Shown here piece after piece: positions 51,617 through 60,759 of a stretch of 64,000 bases of DNA. Where the stretch lies: contig NZ_JAMWYX010000001.1 of assembly GCF_024305245.1 (NCBI RefSeq), forward strand, positions 124,001 to 188,000, given 5' to 3'. Numbering within the stretch: the stretch's first letter is position 1; each line of letters begins with the position of its first letter. A program made the translations under genes and the position numbers. Under the pieces are notes generated by a model that had not been told where the DNA came from, searched no databases, and saw nothing but the letters and a program-made list of their open reading frames with translations. This DNA is from Erythrobacter sp. (GTDB lineage Bacteria; Pseudomonadota; Alphaproteobacteria; Sphingomonadales; Sphingomonadaceae).

Positions 51617-53314
51617 TCAGACTTCTTCGATAACGTAGAGTCCCGGAGCAGGGTCGGTCGGCTGATAGGTGCCATTCCCGAGTTCAGCCGGTGCGGGTTT
51701 CTTCTTGCCGGACCGCGCCTGCACCCATTCCATCCAGAGCGGCCACCAGCTGCCTTTGACTTCCTCGACGCCTTTCAGCCAGTCGTCGCCGGTGGCGGGC
51801 AGCTTGCCCTTTTTCTTCTGGACGAAGTATTTCGCCTTGGGATTGGTCGGCGGGTTGAGGATCGCCTGCATGTGGCCCGATTGGCTGAGCACGTAGGTGA
51901 CATCCTTCGAACCGAACAGCTGGGTCGAACGATAGGTCGCCTTCCACGGCGTGATGTGATCGGTCACCCCGCCCAGAATGAACAGATCGGCGGTGACCTT
52001 CGACAGGTCGATCTTGTGATCCACCATTTCCACCTCGCCCTGCTTGGTGAAGGCGAGCGTTTCGTAGACGGTGAGGAAATCGCCCATCAGGCTGGCCGAA
52101 AGGTTGGTGGCATCGGCGTTCCAGAACAGCACGTCGAAGGCTGGCGGATCGGCGCCGAGCAGGTAATTGTTGATGACGTAGTTCCAGACGAGATCGTTCG
52201 GGCGCAGCCATGCAAAACCGCGCGCCAGATCATCGGCCTTGATCACGCCCGCCTTGCTGGCGCGCTGGCGGGCGATCTTCATGCCGTTTTCGGACACTAG
52301 CGATCCGGCTTCGATATCGGTCGCCTTGGGGTGCAGCACGCAGACCATCAGCGTCAACGTGCCGAGCAGGTCGGAACCATCGGCGGCAAGCTTGCTGGCG
52401 AGCATCGCGGCGGTCTGTCCGCCCGAACAGCCGGCGGAAACATTAACTTTCTTGGCCCCCGTGATCGCCGCGACCGCCTCCATCGCTTCGCGGCAGGAAT
52501 GGACGTAGTCGGCCATGCCCCACTTGCCCTGTTCCTTGGTCGGGTTGCGCCAAGATATCACGAAGGTCTGGATGCCGTTGTCGAGCTGCCATTTGACCAC
52601 CGACTTATCCGGGCTGAGATCGTTGATATACATCTTGTTGATCTGCGGCGGGATGGTGAGTTGGGGGATTTCGTACACCTCGTCGGTCGTCGGGGCGTAG
52701 TGGATCAGCTCCATCATCTCGGTCCGCAGCACCACCGAACCCTTGGACGTCGCGACATTCTCGCCCAGCTTGAACGGGCGCTTGTCGACCTGACTGACCA
52801 TGCCCTTGTTGTGAACGAGGTCGTTATAGGCGTTTTGCAGGCCCTTGATCAGGCTGAGCCCGCCTGAGTCGATCACCCGCTTCTGCGCCGTCGGATTGCC
52901 GGCCAGCGTGTTGGTCGGCGAAAGCCCGTCGAGGATGATATTCGCGATGAAATTCGCGCGGTTGCGTTCGAGTTCGTCGAGGTTCAGTTCATCCAGCCAG
53001 CTGCGCATGCCCTTTTGAACGGCCAGGTAATATTGTGCCCCTGCGCGGAAGAACGGGTTGTACTGCCACGCAGGGTCCATGAACCGCTTGTCCTTGGGAT
53101 CGGGCGCGAGTTCGCTCTTGCCGGTCATGATCTTGACCATGTCTTGCGCCATCGCGGTCGAGTGCCGGATGAACCGCGAGGGATCGGAAGCAGTCTCACG
53201 CAGCAAAAGCGCAACCGCACTGACGAAATCCTCTCGCGCAACGCCGATCAGTGGCCCCAGCGCAGTGGTCGACTGGGCAGCTTCATTCTCGAGCCGTACT
53301 GTGCTGTCTGGCAT
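51617..53314 (-). CDS. phaC: Polyhydroxyalkanoate synthase, class II-like
   Basis: A 565-residue enzyme that polymerises hydroxyacyl-CoA monomers on the surface of PHA granules. The nucleophile is Cys296 in SAGCSGGQTAAML, with Asp452 in VTDHITPWKATYRS and His481 in LSQSGHMQAILNPPTNPKAK completing the triad; these positions agree with those recalled for Pseudomonas PhaC1. The C-terminal LNPPTNPKAKYF and SWWPLWMEW also resemble class II. The conserved G-x-C-x-G-G box reads A-G-C-S-G-G, so the usual first glycine is an alanine. phaZ follows. Confidence 0.92.
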   Translation of the reverse strand: MPDSTVRLENEAAQSTTALGPLIGVAREDFVSAVALLLRETASDPSRFIRHSTAMAQDMVKIMTGKSELAPDPKDKRFMDPAWQYNPFFRAGAQYYLAVQKGMRSWLDELNLDELERNRANFIANIILDGLSPTNTLAGNPTAQKRVIDSGGLSLIKGLQNAYNDLVHNKGMVSQVDKRPFKLGENVATSKGSVVLRTEMMELIHYAPTTDEVYEIPQLTIPPQINKMYINDLSPDKSVVKWQLDNGIQTFVISWRNPTKEQGKWGMADYVHSCREAMEAVAAITGAKKVNVSAGCSGGQTAAMLASKLAADGSDLLGTLTLMVCVLHPKATDIEAGSLVSENGMKIARQRASKAGVIKADDLARGFAWLRPNDLVWNYVINNYLLGADPPAFDVLFWNADATNLSASLMGDFLTVYETLAFTKQGEVEMVDHKIDLSKVTADLFILGGVTDHITPWKATYRSTQLFGSKDVTYVLSQSGHMQAILNPPTNPKAKYFVQKKKGKLPATGDDWLKGVEEVKGSWWPLWMEWVQARSGKKKPAPAELGNGTYQPTDPAPGLYVIEEV

Positions 53315-53498
53315 CGGATCCCCTATTGTCTTGTTGTTATTTTCCCCGGCTCAAGGCCGCAGCCAAGATGCAGCCAGCGAGACCAACTTGCAAGCACTGG
53401 TGCGGGGGTGCTGCCGGCCAGCATTTCCGCGCATTTAAAGGTTTTGTTAACCGATCCGATTCACGCTTTTCGAAGGGGTGCTGGGGCATTGCCTCGTC

Positions 53499-56216
53499 AT
53501 GTCAGGCTCGCCCGCCAAATTACCTGCAACACACGGATTCGTCGCGACCGACCTAACGGAAGTCGATGCCGTCGACGGGCGCGCTGCGCCGGACGAAGGC
53601 GACACGCGCGCTGCGGGTGAACGACGGGCGAGCGAGCGTCTGCAACCGGCACGGCTCGCGGATCTGGCGCAGGACGCCAACGAATCCATAGAGGAACAGC
53701 GGTTCTATCTGCCGCAGGGCGCCCGCGGCATGGCGGTTTCGCTGATTGTCGCCCTCGGCATTGCTGCTGCAGTTTCACCCGCCTTGCCGGAATGGCCCTC
53801 GGCGCTTGCGGCGGTGATTTCCATCGGCCTGTTTGTAGCCTGCCCCTGGTTCGCCGCGATCGAGCGCCGAAACGAAGCTTCGCTTCCGACGCGATTGCTG
53901 CTGGTCGTGGTGGCCAATCTCCTGCCGATGGCCTGCGCCGGCTTCGTGCTGGGATCGGGGATAGCCGACGGGCTGCCATGGCAGTGGTCGGTCGCCACGC
54001 TGGTGTGCATCAATGCGGCGGCATCCGTATTGTTCGTAGGGCGCATCGCCTCGCTGTTCGGTGCCAAGATCGCAAGCTGGGCAGGGCTCGTGCTGATCGC
54101 AACGCCAAGCCCGCTCACCGTCGCTGCGTTAACCGGTGCGGGGGTTACGCTGGCCCTGATCGCGCGGGTAGAATGGCGAGCGGCCGAGCGACGCCGCGAA
54201 CTTCGCAATGCGCGCGAGCGGGTCGCAGCGCGGGCAGAGGACATCCTCAAGAGCTTCGAGGAAAGCGGGCAGGGCTGGTTCTGGGAAACCGATCGACGCG
54301 GGCTGATTACCTATATCTCGCCGAAGGTGGCGTCCTTGCTGGCGCGCGGGGAAGAGAGCTTGCGCGGGGTTCCGCTGCGCGAAATCATGGGTTCCGGCCC
54401 CGAAAATGCCGAGGCCGAGCGTTCGCTCGCCTTCCATGTTTCGGCGCGCTCGGCGTTTCAGGATCTCGAATTGCTTGCGGCCGCGCCCGGGGAAGAACGC
54501 TGGTGGGCGCTGACGGGGCGTCCGGTTTACGATTCCTACAAGAACTTCTGCGGGTTCCGTGGACATGGAACCGATCTGACCGAACAGCGCCGCAGCGAAC
54601 AGCAGGTTTCGCGTCTGGCGCTTTACGATTCGCTGACCGGCCTGGCTAACCGCGTCCAGATGAGTCAGGCGCTCGAACAGATTCTTGCCGCCCCGGCCAA
54701 GCGCGAACGCGCGTGCGCCGTGCTGATGCTGGATCTCGACCGGTTCAAACAGGTCAACGACACGCTCGGCCATCCTGCTGGCGATGCCTTGCTGAAACAG
54801 GTGGCGCAGCGGCTCGAACGCGTGATCGGTGCCGATGGACGCTGCGGCCGGTTGGGGGGTGACGAGTTCCAGATCATTCTGCCCGGGGACCGCAGCCGCG
54901 AACAGCTGGCAACATCAGCCGACGATGTGATCGAGGCTCTTTCAAAGCCCTATATGATCCTGGGGCAAAGCGTGGTGATCGGTGCCTCGGTCGGGATTGC
55001 GCGCGCACCGACGGACGGGAATACAAGCGAGCTGCTGATCCGGAATGTCGATCTGGCGCTCTATGCCGCGAAGGACGCCGGACGCGGGGTGTTCCGCTTC
55101 TACGAGCCGGGACTACATGCCGCGGTCGAGGAGCGGGCGGAGCTTGAGCAGGATTTGCGCGGCGCGATCACGCGCGGCGAATTGCAGCTTTGCTATCAGC
55201 CGATCGTGTACGCCGCGAGCGAGACAGTCGTCGGTTTCGAGGCGCTGATGCGCTGGAACCATCCGCGCCGCGGATTGCTTTCGCCGTCGCGCTTTATCCC
55301 GATTGCCGAAGATTCGGGCCTGATCGAACGGCTCGGCCAATGGGCCTTGCAGACTGCCTGCGCCGATCTTGCGCGCTGGCCGGAGAAGATTCGCTGTTCG
55401 GTCAATGTTTCGGCAATGCAATTCGCCAACCCCGAACTGCCGACCATCGTTGCCAGCGCGTTGGCGCATAATGGGATTTCGCCTTCGCGGCTCGAACTGG
55501 AGATTACCGAAAGCGTATTCGTCAGCGATACGCCGGGGATCGAGGCGACGTTCCGGGCGCTCAAGCAACTGGGTGTGCGATTGGCGCTCGACGATTTCGG
55601 GACCGGCTATTCTTCGCTCGGCTACCTTCGCAAAGCGCCGTTCGATCGCATCAAGATCGACCGCAGTTTCGTGCGCGGCGCGACCGAACAGGGCAGCCGC
55701 AACGGGGCGATCATCGCCGCTATCACCAGCCTTGCCGAAGTGCTGCACATGGATACCACCGCCGAAGGGGTCGAAACCCACGACGAACTGGAACTGGTCC
55801 GGCTGCTCGGCTGCAGTCATGTGCAGGGGCACATCTATTTCGAACCGATGAGCGTCGAAGATGCCGCCGCGCTGGTTCTGGGCGATCTTGTTGCTGTTGC
55901 CAGCGGTCCGCTCTCGTCCCGCGCGCAGCGGCATGTTCTGCTGCGCCGGGTCATATTGGTGCATGGCGGCGGCCGCCAGAATGTGACCTTGCGCAATATC
56001 TCCGAAGGCGGCGCCATGATCGAAGGCTTGTGGAACATGGAGGTGGGCTGCGAAGTGCGGATCGAATTCAGCCCGGCCCAAGCGGTCAACGGACAGATCC
56101 GCTGGTCGCGCGAGAACCGGATGGGTATCGAATTCCATCTGCCCTTGCGCACACGAGACGATGGCTCCTTCGCACTGCCCAGAGGCAGCCATGTGGAGCT
56201 GGCCGATCAGGCTTAG
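53499..56216 (+). CDS. Membrane PAS-GGDEF-EAL-PilZ protein (cyclic-di-GMP turnover)
   Basis: A 905-residue protein. The N-terminal region (about 70-220) has several membrane helices, followed by a PAS domain (ESGQGWFWETDRRGLITYIS), a GGDEF domain with GRLGGDEF at 451-458, an EAL domain with EAL at 581-583 and DDFGTGYSSL (698 onward), EGVET (756-760), and a C-terminal PilZ-like region with NVTLRNISEGGAMIEGLW. Both catalytic motifs are intact, so it could make and break cyclic-di-GMP. ATG at 53499 is preferred; a GTG at 53478 is possible. Confidence 0.93.
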   Translation: MSGSPAKLPATHGFVATDLTEVDAVDGRAAPDEGDTRAAGERRASERLQPARLADLAQDANESIEEQRFYLPQGARGMAVSLIVALGIAAAVSPALPEWPSALAAVISIGLFVACPWFAAIERRNEASLPTRLLLVVVANLLPMACAGFVLGSGIADGLPWQWSVATLVCINAAASVLFVGRIASLFGAKIASWAGLVLIATPSPLTVAALTGAGVTLALIARVEWRAAERRRELRNARERVAARAEDILKSFEESGQGWFWETDRRGLITYISPKVASLLARGEESLRGVPLREIMGSGPENAEAERSLAFHVSARSAFQDLELLAAAPGEERWWALTGRPVYDSYKNFCGFRGHGTDLTEQRRSEQQVSRLALYDSLTGLANRVQMSQALEQILAAPAKRERACAVLMLDLDRFKQVNDTLGHPAGDALLKQVAQRLERVIGADGRCGRLGGDEFQIILPGDRSREQLATSADDVIEALSKPYMILGQSVVIGASVGIARAPTDGNTSELLIRNVDLALYAAKDAGRGVFRFYEPGLHAAVEERAELEQDLRGAITRGELQLCYQPIVYAASETVVGFEALMRWNHPRRGLLSPSRFIPIAEDSGLIERLGQWALQTACADLARWPEKIRCSVNVSAMQFANPELPTIVASALAHNGISPSRLELEITESVFVSDTPGIEATFRALKQLGVRLALDDFGTGYSSLGYLRKAPFDRIKIDRSFVRGATEQGSRNGAIIAAITSLAEVLHMDTTAEGVETHDELELVRLLGCSHVQGHIYFEPMSVEDAAALVLGDLVAVASGPLSSRAQRHVLLRRVILVHGGGRQNVTLRNISEGGAMIEGLWNMEVGCEVRIEFSPAQAVNGQIRWSRENRMGIEFHLPLRTRDDGSFALPRGSHVELADQA

Positions 56217-56306
56217 CAAGTGATTATCCTAAGGCTTTAACTCTTCGGCTTAGTCAAAAAATAACCATCCAGCTTTACTCCTGACACAGCAATCGGAGCA
56301 ATCCGC

Positions 56307-58535
56307 GTGAAAGCGGGTGCTGCGAAATTGGAGGTTGTGCCGAAAGTGTCCCTTAAGGGTCTCTTGTCAGTCCGTGGTTCTGCCGCGTCGCGCGCGCCGC
56401 GCGGCGAAGTCGCTTCGGCCCTGTCCGATGGCGAACGACTGGCGATGCTCGATGAACTCGAACGATCGGGGTTGGGCTGGTTCTGGGCGAGCGATGCCGC
56501 AGGCAAGCTGACCTACATTTCGGCCAAGATTGCCGAGCGGCTCGATGTGTCGCTCGATACCTTGCTGGGCCAACCGCTCACCGCGATCTTTACGGCGGCC
56601 GAACGCGAAGGCCGTTCCAAGTCGTTGCCGCTGATGATGGGCGCGCACAAGGCCTTTTCCGGCATGGCAGTGCGCGCGGCGCGGCGGCCCGATGGCCCGG
56701 TTCTCCGGCTGGCAGGGCAGCCGATCTTCAGCGACGGCGACCGGTTCCTCGGTTTTCGCGGCACCGGCGCGGATATTACGAACGAATTCTTCCGGGAGGA
56801 GGAGACCGCTCGCCTTGTTCGGGTCGATTCGCTCACCGGCCTGTCCAACCGCCATCGCATGGCCCACCACATCGAAACCACCCTGACCGCGTTCAAGGCG
56901 GCGAAACGCAATTGCGCGGTTATGATGCTGGATCTCGACCGGTTCAAGCATGTCAACGATACGCTGGGCCATGCTGCCGGCGACCAATTGCTCAAACAGG
57001 TTGCAGAGCGCCTGACGCGCGCGATCGATCGTGAGTGCGAAATCGGCCGATTGGGCGGCGACGAATTCCAGGTCATGCTGCCTGATATCGACGACCGCGG
57101 CGTGCTGGGCGAACTGGCGGCAAAGATCATCGCCATGCTGCGCCAGCCCTATAGTCTGGACGAAGGGCGCTGTGTGATCGGCGCATCGGTGGGTGTCGCG
57201 ATTGCTCCGCATGACGGCGTGACCTGCGACGAAATCGTGCGGGCTGCCGACCTTGCGCTTTATGCCGCCAAGAACGGTGGACGCGGGCAATATCGTTTCT
57301 TCTCGGGCGAGCTTGAGAATGAGACGATCTTTCGCCGCAGGCTGGAACAGCATCTCGGAGAGGCGCTGCAAGAGGAGCAGCTTTTCCTGCAGTTCGAACC
57401 GATCGTCGACGCCGCGTCGCAGGCGGTGCAGGGGCTCGAGGCGCATGTGTGCTGGGACCACGCCGAACGCGGGATCATCGATCACGAGGAGTTCGCCCAG
57501 ATCGTCGAAGGGTCGAGCCTGCTTGGCGAGGTCGGGATGTGGGCGATCGGCGAAGCCTGCCGCAGCGCGGCGCAGTGGCCCGAGAACCTGCGCATTGCGG
57601 TCAACGTGCCGGTGCCGCTGTTCCTGTCCGAGACCTTCGTGGAAGACGTCAGCGCGGCGCTGGATGCCACGGGCATCGCAGCCGGAAGGCTGGAACTGGA
57701 GATCAGCGAGGCTGTATTCTTCGGCGACACCACGATCGTCGACCGCACGCTGGCAAGCCTGTTCAAGCTCGGCGTGCGCATGACGCTGGACGAATTCGGC
57801 TCGGGCTATTCCTCGCTCGCCTATCTGCGCCGTGCTCCGTTTGATGCCATCAAGATCGATCAGAAGCTGGTGGCCGAATCCGAACGTCACGATAGCCGCG
57901 AACTGGGGCTGGTGCGCGCGATCGTGGCCTTGGCCGGAGCGCTGGGGATGGATACCATCGCCAACGGCATCGAAAGCCCGGCGCTGCTCGCGATGCTCAA
58001 CGAATCAGGGGTGCGCTATCTGCAAGGCCCGATTTTCAGCGAGCCGGTCGATCAGGATATGGTCGCTGATGAAATCGCCGGCGGAACATGGAAGATCACG
58101 CCCGATTCGAACCGCACCCGCCGGGCCAAGCGACGGACCGTTTTCCGTAAGATTCAGGTGTTCCACGATGATTACGCCTACGAGGTCACGCTCCGCAATC
58201 TGTCCCGGACCGGTGCGTTCATTCAGGGTCTGGCGGATGTGCCCAAGGGAACGCAGTTCGTGGTGGATCTGGGCGGCGGACAGCTGGCGGTCGCGACCGT
58301 CACCCGATCGAGCGGCGACACGCAAGGCCTCGAGTTCGAACAATCGCTGATCGATGATGGCTCGGGCGGGCTGTGCACCCGCAACCGCGTCTCGCCCTAT
58401 GCCTTGGCCTCAGCCGGAGCACCGCTCGCTGCACTGGCGCCGGGGAGCTATCAGGGAATGATGGGCGGACTGATCGATCAGAGCGGCGCGCCCAAGTTCG
58501 GCTATGCCCCAGGCTCCCGGCTCGAAGCGGGCTGA
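56307..58535 (+). CDS. PAS-GGDEF-EAL-PilZ protein with degraded EAL site
   Basis: A 742-residue relative of the preceding protein without membrane helices, so cytoplasmic. A PAS domain (ERSGLGWFWASDAAGKLTYI), a GGDEF domain with intact RLGGDEF (about 248-254) and an EAL domain follow. In the EAL domain key residues differ: EAL is EAH (378-380), DDFGTG is DEFGSG (495 onward) and EGVE is NGIE (553-556). The C-terminal PilZ-like region has YEVTLRNLSRTGAFIQGL. It probably makes cyclic-di-GMP but does not hydrolyse it, with EAL acting as a sensor. It starts 90 bases after its neighbour. Confidence 0.9.
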   Translation: MKAGAAKLEVVPKVSLKGLLSVRGSAASRAPRGEVASALSDGERLAMLDELERSGLGWFWASDAAGKLTYISAKIAERLDVSLDTLLGQPLTAIFTAAEREGRSKSLPLMMGAHKAFSGMAVRAARRPDGPVLRLAGQPIFSDGDRFLGFRGTGADITNEFFREEETARLVRVDSLTGLSNRHRMAHHIETTLTAFKAAKRNCAVMMLDLDRFKHVNDTLGHAAGDQLLKQVAERLTRAIDRECEIGRLGGDEFQVMLPDIDDRGVLGELAAKIIAMLRQPYSLDEGRCVIGASVGVAIAPHDGVTCDEIVRAADLALYAAKNGGRGQYRFFSGELENETIFRRRLEQHLGEALQEEQLFLQFEPIVDAASQAVQGLEAHVCWDHAERGIIDHEEFAQIVEGSSLLGEVGMWAIGEACRSAAQWPENLRIAVNVPVPLFLSETFVEDVSAALDATGIAAGRLELEISEAVFFGDTTIVDRTLASLFKLGVRMTLDEFGSGYSSLAYLRRAPFDAIKIDQKLVAESERHDSRELGLVRAIVALAGALGMDTIANGIESPALLAMLNESGVRYLQGPIFSEPVDQDMVADEIAGGTWKITPDSNRTRRAKRRTVFRKIQVFHDDYAYEVTLRNLSRTGAFIQGLADVPKGTQFVVDLGGGQLAVATVTRSSGDTQGLEFEQSLIDDGSGGLCTRNRVSPYALASAGAPLAALAPGSYQGMMGGLIDQSGAPKFGYAPGSRLEAG

Positions 58536-58614
58536 CACGGCGATTCTGGCGGGGAAGGATGTTGCGTTTTTCTCGAATGACATCGCCGTGACCCGGCGCT
58601 AAGTCGCGGGAGCA

Positions 58615-60432
58615 ATGACAGACCTTTCCAAGATCCGCAATTTCAGCATTATCGCCCACATCGATCACGGCAAGTCGACGCTTGCCGACCGGCTGATCCA
58701 GTTCACCGGTGGCCTCACCGCGCGCGAGATGTCGGAGCAAGTCCTTGATAACATGGACATCGAGAAAGAGCGCGGGATCACCATCAAGGCCCAGACCGTG
58801 CGCCTCAACTACACGGCCAAGGACGGCGAGACCTATCAGCTCAACCTGATGGACACCCCCGGCCACGTCGACTTCGCGTACGAAGTCAGCCGCTCCCTCG
58901 CCGCGTGCGAGGGCGCGTTGCTTGTCGTGGACGCGGCACAAGGCGTCGAAGCCCAAACCCTCGCCAACGTTTACCAATCGATCGAGCACGACCACGAAAT
59001 CGTCCCCGTCATCAACAAGATCGACCTGCCCGCCGCCGAGCCCGAAAAGGTCCGCAACGAGATCGAGGAGATCATCGGCCTCGACGCATCGAACGCGGTC
59101 ATGACCAGCGCCAAATCGGGCATCGGGATCGAGGACGTGCTCGAAGCCGTCGTCACCCGCATCCCGCACCCGCAGGGCAAGATCGACGCGCCGCTCACCG
59201 CCAGCCTCGTGGATTCGTGGTACGACCCGTACCTTGGCGTCGTCATCCTCGTGCGCGTGATCGACGGCAAGCTGACCAAGGGCCTCAACATCCGCTTCAT
59301 GCAGGGCGGCACCCAGCACCTCGTCGACCGCGTCGGCTGCTTCACCCCCAAGCGCACCGACCTTGGCGAACTCGGCCCCGGCGAAATCGGCTTCATCACC
59401 GCCCAGATCAAGGAGGTGGAGCAGGCCCGCGTCGGCGACACCATCACCACGGTCAAAAACGGCGCGAGCCAAGCGCTGCCGGGCTACAAGGAAGTGCAGC
59501 CGGTGGTGTTCTGCGGGCTGTTCCCGGTCGACGCCGCGGACTTCGAAAAGCTGCGCGAAAGCATCGGCAAGCTGCGGCTGAACGACGCCAGCTTCTCCTA
59601 CGAGATGGAATCCAGCGCCGCGCTCGGCTTCGGCTTCCGCTGCGGGTTCCTCGGCCTGTTGCACCTTGAAATCATTCAGGAACGGCTCAGCCGCGAATAC
59701 GACCTTGACCTCATCACCACCGCGCCTTCCGTGGTGTACCGCATCCATCTTGGCCACACCAAGAACGAGGATGCCAAGGTCATCGACATCCACAATCCCG
59801 CCGATTGGCCGGATGTGAACCGGATCGAGATGATCGAGGAACCGTGGATCAAGGCGGTGATCTACACCCCCGACGAATATCTCGGCAGCATCCTGAAACT
59901 GTGTCAGGATCGCCGCGGCGTGCAGACCGAACTCACCTATGTGGGCGGCCGCGCGCAGGTGACGTATGAACTGCCGCTCAACGAAGTGGTGTTCGATTTC
60001 TACGACCGGCTGAAGTCGATTTCACGCGGATATGCCAGCTTCGATTACGAACAGATCGGCAACCGCGAAGGCGATCTGGTGAAGATGAACATCCTCGTCA
60101 ACGCCGAAGCGGTCGACGCGCTCAGCCTGATCGTCCACCGCCACGTCGCCGAAGAGCGCGGGCGCGGCATGTGCGAACGCCTGAAAGACCTGATCCCGCG
60201 CCACCTGTTCAAGATCCCGATCCAGGCCGCGATCGGCGGCAAGGTGATCGCCCGCGAAACCATCGCCGCGATGCGCAAGGACGTGACCGCCAAGTGTTAC
60301 GGCGGGGACATCTCGCGCAAGAAGAAGCTGCTGGACAAGCAGAAGAAGGGCAAGGCGAGAATGAGAGAGTACGGCAACGTCTCTATTCCTCAGGAAGCTT
60401 TCATCGCCGCTCTTCGTATGGGTGAAGAGTAA
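58615..60432 (+). CDS. lepA: Elongation factor 4 (LepA)
   Basis: A 605-residue translational GTPase that can back-translocate ribosomes. G1 is [14 protein letters not shown], the G2/G3 segments are [16 protein letters not shown] and [17 protein letters not shown], and the C-terminal domain ends [19 protein letters not shown]. From about 60355 codon usage changes abruptly (AGA, TCT, ATT, CCT, CTT, CGT) from the gene's usual GC-rich choices. A second copy of the final 19 codons plus stop, with native-type codons, lies at 60492-60551, so the end was probably replaced by incoming DNA. Confidence 0.97.
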   Translation: MTDLSKIRNFSIIAHIDHGKSTLADRLIQFTGGLTAREMSEQVLDNMDIEKERGITIKAQTVRLNYTAKDGETYQLNLMDTPGHVDFAYEVSRSLAACEGALLVVDAAQGVEAQTLANVYQSIEHDHEIVPVINKIDLPAAEPEKVRNEIEEIIGLDASNAVMTSAKSGIGIEDVLEAVVTRIPHPQGKIDAPLTASLVDSWYDPYLGVVILVRVIDGKLTKGLNIRFMQGGTQHLVDRVGCFTPKRTDLGELGPGEIGFITAQIKEVEQARVGDTITTVKNGASQALPGYKEVQPVVFCGLFPVDAADFEKLRESIGKLRLNDASFSYEMESSAALGFGFRCGFLGLLHLEIIQERLSREYDLDLITTAPSVVYRIHLGHTKNEDAKVIDIHNPADWPDVNRIEMIEEPWIKAVIYTPDEYLGSILKLCQDRRGVQTELTYVGGRAQVTYELPLNEVVFDFYDRLKSISRGYASFDYEQIGNREGDLVKMNILVNAEAVDALSLIVHRHVAEERGRGMCERLKDLIPRHLFKIPIQAAIGGKVIARETIAAMRKDVTAKCYGGDISRKKKLLDKQKKGKARMREYGNVSIPQEAFIAALRMGEE

Positions 60433-60759
60433 CCTCTCTCATTCTGAGGATGCGGGAGCGCCGCAGGCGGCCTGCCCCGGCGAAGGCCGGGGGGAATGTC
60501 TCGATCCCGCAGGAAGCGTTCATCGCGGCGCTAAGAATGGGCGAGGAGTAACGCTCTCTGTCTCTGTCCTGCAAAAGAGTTGATCTGAAATTCAAACGCG
60601 CGGGCTATGCTCTTGCAATAAGTCTGTTAGAAAACAAAAAGTGACGGGGTCCCGCTGCCAGATCATCGCAATGGGTCGCTTCAGCAAAAGCGTTTATCGC
60701 CACGTTGTCTATGGGGGAGGATTGAAGTGACCTCCTGTTGAAGAAAAGCGGATCAAAAA
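60433..60759. other. Island boundary region after lepA
   Basis: No gene is seen here. Bases 60475-60492 form a CCCCGGC-GAAG-GCCGGGG hairpin of a kind common between sphingomonad genes. The displaced lepA end lies at 60492-60551. After about 60580 the sequence becomes AT-rich. A 19-codon open frame at 60671-60730 (MGRFSKSVYRHVVYGGGLK) lacks a ribosome site and similarity that I know. Confidence 0.6.
60492..60551 (+). repeat. Displaced second copy of the lepA 3' end
   Basis: This 60-base stretch encodes [19 protein letters not shown] and a stop, exactly the last 19 residues of LepA plus stop. It aligns without gaps to 60373-60432. Twelve of the 20 codons differ, all synonymously (13 base changes). 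The copy has GC-rich codons like the rest of lepA, whereas the in-frame copy is T-rich. It is not attached to an open reading frame of its own. It is best explained as the original lepA end pushed downstream by integration of foreign DNA carrying a substitute end. Confidence 0.88.

Noticed and set aside
53435-53450. A TTAA...TTAA pair upstream of the first GGDEF-EAL gene, resembling a CtrA site
   Set aside because: The spacing is 8 bases, while the CtrA consensus needs 7, and no second site is nearby.
60671-60730. A 19-codon open frame in the region after lepA
   Set aside because: Too short, with no ribosome site and no known similarity; it may be a remnant of inserted DNA.
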